Below, piece after piece: positions 5,927-8,141 of a DNA stretch of 8,141 nt (position 1 is the first letter of the stretch; each line of letters begins with the position of its first letter). This DNA comes from Propionibacteriaceae bacterium (lineage in GTDB: Bacteria; Actinomycetota; Actinomycetes; Propionibacteriales; Propionibacteriaceae): NCBI GenBank assembly GCA_031268065.1, contig JAIRXX010000357.1:1-8141 (forward strand), in the 5' to 3' direction. Below the pieces are notes generated by a model, which was given only the letters and a program-made list of their open reading frames with translations, was not told the DNA's origin and did no database searches. The position numbers and the translations under genes were made by a program.

Positions 5927-7049
5927 GCCCAAAGGCATGAGCGCGCGGGCGAAGCTCACTTTAAGCTACGTCGGGCTGCTGATTATCGCTGGGCTGCTAC
6001 TGATGGCTGTGGTGTGGGTTTTCTTGTTGCGCTACGTGCCCGAGCACGCCGTCAATATCCCGGTCCCGGTTCCGGGCGGCGAAGGAGGGGAGCCGAATAG
6101 CGAGCCGCCGCCTGAGTTGTTCATCCCTGGACGCGACGACCTGTGGGAGGCGTTCTGGCCGAAAGCTTTGCTGGCGATGGCAGGGCTGTTGGCGTTCGGC
6201 CTGGTCGGCGGATGGCTGCTCGCCGGTCGGATGCTGTCCCCGCTGGCGCGGATCACGGACGCGACCCGCAAAGCGTCAGCCGGGTCGCTGTCGCACCGGG
6301 TCAACCTCGCCGGGAGAGGAGACGAGTTCCGTGAGTTGGCGGACGCCTTTGACGCGATGCTGGCCCGGATAGAAGCCCAAGTCGGGGAACAGCGCCGCTT
6401 CGCGGCCAACGCCTCCCACGAGTTGCGGACTCCGCTAGCGATCACTCAATCCCTGCTCGATGTAGCCCGAAAAGACCCCGACCGTGACGTGGAGCAACTG
6501 CTCGAACGGCTGCACGCCGTCAATGCCAGAGCCATCGCGTTGACCGAGGCGCTGCTCACCCTCAGCCGCGCCGAACAACGCCCGCTCCTCGGCGAAGAAG
6601 TGGATCTGTCCCTAATAGCGGAGGAAGCCGTCGAAACCCTCCTCGCGCTGGCCGAGAAACGCGGCGTCACAGTAGAAGTCTTAGGCAATGCCGCCCCCGC
6701 CGTCGGCTCCCGCGCCCTGCTGCTACAACTGGCCACGAATCTGCTGCACAACGCCATCGTCCACAACCTTCCCGAAGGCGGCAGCGTCCAGGTAACGACC
6801 TCTGCCGATGCCGGATCGGCCAAACTTCGCGTCGAGAACACCGGGGAGCCGATCAACCCACAAGACATCGCCATGCTGACCGAGCCGTTCCAGCGCGGAA
6901 CTGGAAGGATACGCGCCGACCAAGCCGGAGTCGGCCTCGGATTGGCCATCGCCAGGAGCATCACCCAAGCCCACGACGGAACGCTGACCCTTGCCCCGCG
7001 TCCCGAAGGCGGTCTTTCCGTCATCGCGCGATTGCCCTTGCCACAGTAG
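5919..7049 (+). CDS. vanS: VanS-like membrane sensor histidine kinase
   Basis: The 376-aa kinase has this layout: membrane helix 1 (about 16-38), a short extracytoplasmic loop (about 39-81) that is strikingly Pro/Gly/Glu-rich, membrane helix 2 (about 83-105), a HAMP domain (about 106-155), a dimerisation/phosphoacceptor helix with H167 in ASHELRTPLA, and a HATPase domain (about 265-374) with N-box N274-LLH-N278, ENTGEPI (306-312), LTEPFQRG (320-327) and G-box GVGLGLA (337-343). All residues needed for autophosphorylation are present. The ATG at 5919 overlaps the vanR stop, so the pair is co-translated; the longer frame from 5886 only reads into vanR. The expected role is to sense cell-envelope stress or a glycopeptide and phosphorylate D51 of the partner. 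The ligand cannot be read from the loop. The naming depends on context. Confidence 0.85.
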   Translation: MARPKGMSARAKLTLSYVGLLIIAGLLLMAVVWVFLLRYVPEHAVNIPVPVPGGEGGEPNSEPPPELFIPGRDDLWEAFWPKALLAMAGLLAFGLVGGWLLAGRMLSPLARITDATRKASAGSLSHRVNLAGRGDEFRELADAFDAMLARIEAQVGEQRRFAANASHELRTPLAITQSLLDVARKDPDRDVEQLLERLHAVNARAIALTEALLTLSRAEQRPLLGEEVDLSLIAEEAVETLLALAEKRGVTVEVLGNAAPAVGSRALLLQLATNLLHNAIVHNLPEGGSVQVTTSADAGSAKLRVENTGEPINPQDIAMLTEPFQRGTGRIRADQAGVGLGLAIARSITQAHDGTLTLAPRPEGGLSVIARLPLPQ

Positions 7050-7058
7050 TTATCCACA
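7050..7058 (+). other. Consensus DnaA box, TTATCCACA
   Basis: TTATCCACA follows the kinase stop codon directly and matches the DnaA-box consensus TTATNCACA exactly. I see only this one copy and no AT-rich unwinding element or dnaA/dnaN genes, so it is not a replication origin on this evidence. Chance occurrence or a DnaA titration or regulatory site are both possible. Confidence 0.4.
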
Positions 7059-7444
7059 GGCCCGGTGCATGGCCAACGAGAAATGTTAGTGGTGACCTGT
7101 ACCCTCATGGCTATGGCAAGTGACTGCTGCGGGATGACGCATTTCGCCAAGATATGCCCAGACTACGAGATTAATTAAGCGGCGGCTGATCGCGGTTGAT
7201 CTCAAGATCGGTGGGTTCTCGCCTGGTGATGCCGGGCAGATGGACTTCTACCTCAAGTGGCTGGATCGCCACGAACGGAAACACGGCGAAGAGGCACCTA
7301 TCGGGATGCTCCTTGTCGTTGCGTTGCTGCCCTGGGCCGCGAAGCAGCACGGCTATCTCTGTTCAGTGCCAAACGAAGGAACTCGCTGGTTTTCTGCCCT
7401 AGCCAGGCCACTGTTATGGGTTCAGCGTCCGGCGGCTAGCTGGG
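7059..7444. other. Gene-poor stretch between the kinase gene and the convergent right-hand gene
   Basis: Apart from the nuclease remnant (7180-7314) I see no supportable gene here. A 24-codon frame at 7107-7178 lacks a ribosome binding site. No clear intrinsic terminator (GC stem plus T-run) is present, even though the genes on either side point towards each other. The segment looks like decayed DNA. Confidence 0.5.
7180..7314 (+). pseudogene. Remnant of a YhcG/DUF1016-family PDDEXK nuclease gene
   Basis: A frame here reads RRLIAVDLKIGG, then GDAGQMDFYLKWLDRHERK and EEAPIGMLL. This matches the conserved core of the DUF1016 (YhcG) nuclease family, where the usual text is close to RRLVAIELKIG, AGQMNFYL and PIGLIL. 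It includes the D-x-K of the PDDEXK active site (VDLK). Intact family members are roughly 330-380 aa with a large N-terminal domain. Here only about 45 codons are recognisable: upstream there is a TGA near 7135 and no N-terminal domain, and after IGMLL the sequence loses the family pattern in all three frames. The frame itself continues antisense into the next gene. It is a decayed fragment with no evidence of translation. Family recognition is from memory. Confidence 0.6.
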
Positions 7445-8141
7445 TCATGGTGACTCGTCTAGCTGGTTTGCCAGCAGCTCGCGCAGGAATGTTGCCAAGG
7501 TCGTTTTCTGGGGGTCGGACAATGAGGTGGGCAGGGTGTGGGCTTGGCCGGGCCCGAGGACCAGTTGGTCTTTGTCGATCACCAGCAGCGCTGGGTCGAT
7601 GGCGGTGCGCGGCGTAGCCGGGGCCGGGTCTTCCATCAGGTCGCGCGAATAGACAGCCACATCGCTTATCACTGTTCCGTAAGGCCCAGCCAGCGTCGCG
7701 TCGGAGACGGATACGATGATCCGCTCCGATCCGGGCAGGCTGAGTTTGGCGGCCAGTTTGGCCAAATGCTTGCGCTGTTTTGGGTCGTCGCCCAGTTTCA
7801 CCGCGCTGGACAGGCCCAATTCACGCAACCGGCCCGCCACATCGCGGGCGGTCTGCCGGACCACCGTCGGCGCGGTGGCTTGGAGAGTGGCCGACAGGAC
7901 TAGGGCGTCCGCATCGGACAACACCTGCTCCAGCCGGGGGCGCATCGCATCGGTGGTGCTGTGATCTTGGCGGAACAGTCCCTCCAGTTGCAACCAGTCG
8001 AACGCGCCCGACGCCTCCGAAACAGTGGACCGGCCCCGCAGCGGGAAGACCAACGGGCGGCGTGCAGCCGAGAATCCGTCCAAGACATACATTGTCTGGT
8101 CGGTGAGCAGGAATCCGATCCCCGCACGTCTGCCGGTGAAG
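7445..8141 (-). CDS. Unrecognised protein, 5'-partial at the right window edge
   Basis: The frame is open from the window edge to a TGA at 7447-7445, giving at least 231 residues. An ATG at 8092 exists, but the residues before it (GIGFLLTDQT) run smoothly into the protein, so the true start is probably outside the window. I see no membrane segment, nucleotide-binding or catalytic motif. Two stretches have a similar look, LLTDQTMYVLDG near the visible start and VISDVAVYSRDL about 150 residues later. Each is a short hydrophobic strand, Asp, then aromatic residues, which might mean two beta-rich repeats flanking a helical middle (about 50-140). That is only an impression. The gene runs towards the van kinase gene. 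Function unknown. Confidence 0.7.
   Translation of the reverse strand, partial: FTGRRAGIGFLLTDQTMYVLDGFSAARRPLVFPLRGRSTVSEASGAFDWLQLEGLFRQDHSTTDAMRPRLEQVLSDADALVLSATLQATAPTVVRQTARDVAGRLRELGLSSAVKLGDDPKQRKHLAKLAAKLSLPGSERIIVSVSDATLAGPYGTVISDVAVYSRDLMEDPAPATPRTAIDPALLVIDKDQLVLGPGQAHTLPTSLSDPQKTTLATFLRELLANQLDESP

Noticed and set aside
7107..7178. 23-aa Cys-containing frame (ATG 7107 to TAA 7178)
   Set aside because: No Shine-Dalgarno, no promoter and no homology that I know; the length is expected by chance.
7462..7475. Hairpin GCTGG-TTTG-CCAGC, and the repeated CTAGCTGG at 7436-7443 and 7459-7466
   Set aside because: The hairpin and the second repeat copy lie inside the 3' end of the right-hand gene; the stem is short and no T-run follows, so neither a terminator nor a mobile-element end is supported.
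7315..7617. Continuation of the nuclease-remnant frame as a 125-codon ORF
   Set aside because: After IGMLL it loses the family pattern, and from 7445 on it is antisense to the right-hand gene.

Overview
The window looks like chromosomal or accessory DNA from a high-GC Gram-positive bacterium (Actinomycetota). The pointers are GC-rich codon use, GTG starts, dense start/stop overlaps, and a response regulator that reads very much like the VanR-type regulators of Streptomyces and relatives. No rRNA, tRNA, CRISPR array, transposase or integrase is visible. The species cannot be named from this sequence.

Layout: (1) Bases 1-2241, + strand: a tightly packed, apparently co-translated set of genes I do not recognise. 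They are a gene entering from the left edge, a possible 21-codon mini-ORF, a 54-aa acidic protein, a 319-aa protein with an N-terminal Cys cluster, and a doubtful 67-aa ORF. This part is less GC-rich than the centre. (2) Bases 2321-3777, - strand: a two-gene unit of a TetR-family repressor and a classical short-chain dehydrogenase/reductase (SDR). A 12-bp palindrome sits between the likely -35 and -10 elements of the promoter, and the regulator appears to be translated from a leaderless GTG start. (3) Bases 3905-7049: a divergent van-type block. vanY-like (membrane-anchored D,D-carboxypeptidase) and vanZ-like genes lie on the - strand. A VanR/VanS-like two-component pair lies on the + strand. 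An 88-bp gap containing an inverted repeat separates the two arms. (4) Bases 7050-7444: no intact gene; one consensus DnaA box and a roughly 45-codon remnant of a YhcG/DUF1016 PDDEXK nuclease gene. (5) Bases 7445-8141, - strand: the C-terminal part of an unrecognised gene that continues beyond the right edge.

How the genes may work together: the central block has the architecture of a cell-wall stress or glycopeptide response. The sensor kinase would perceive an envelope signal, the regulator would act at the shared intergenic region, VanY would trim the terminal D-Ala from peptidoglycan pentapeptides outside the membrane, and VanZ is a membrane protein linked to lowered teicoplanin sensitivity in the classical system. 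No vanH, vanA or vanX is present in the window, so a complete resistance operon cannot be claimed. The TetR-SDR unit is probably self-regulated with an unknown substrate. The left operon is the least explained part.
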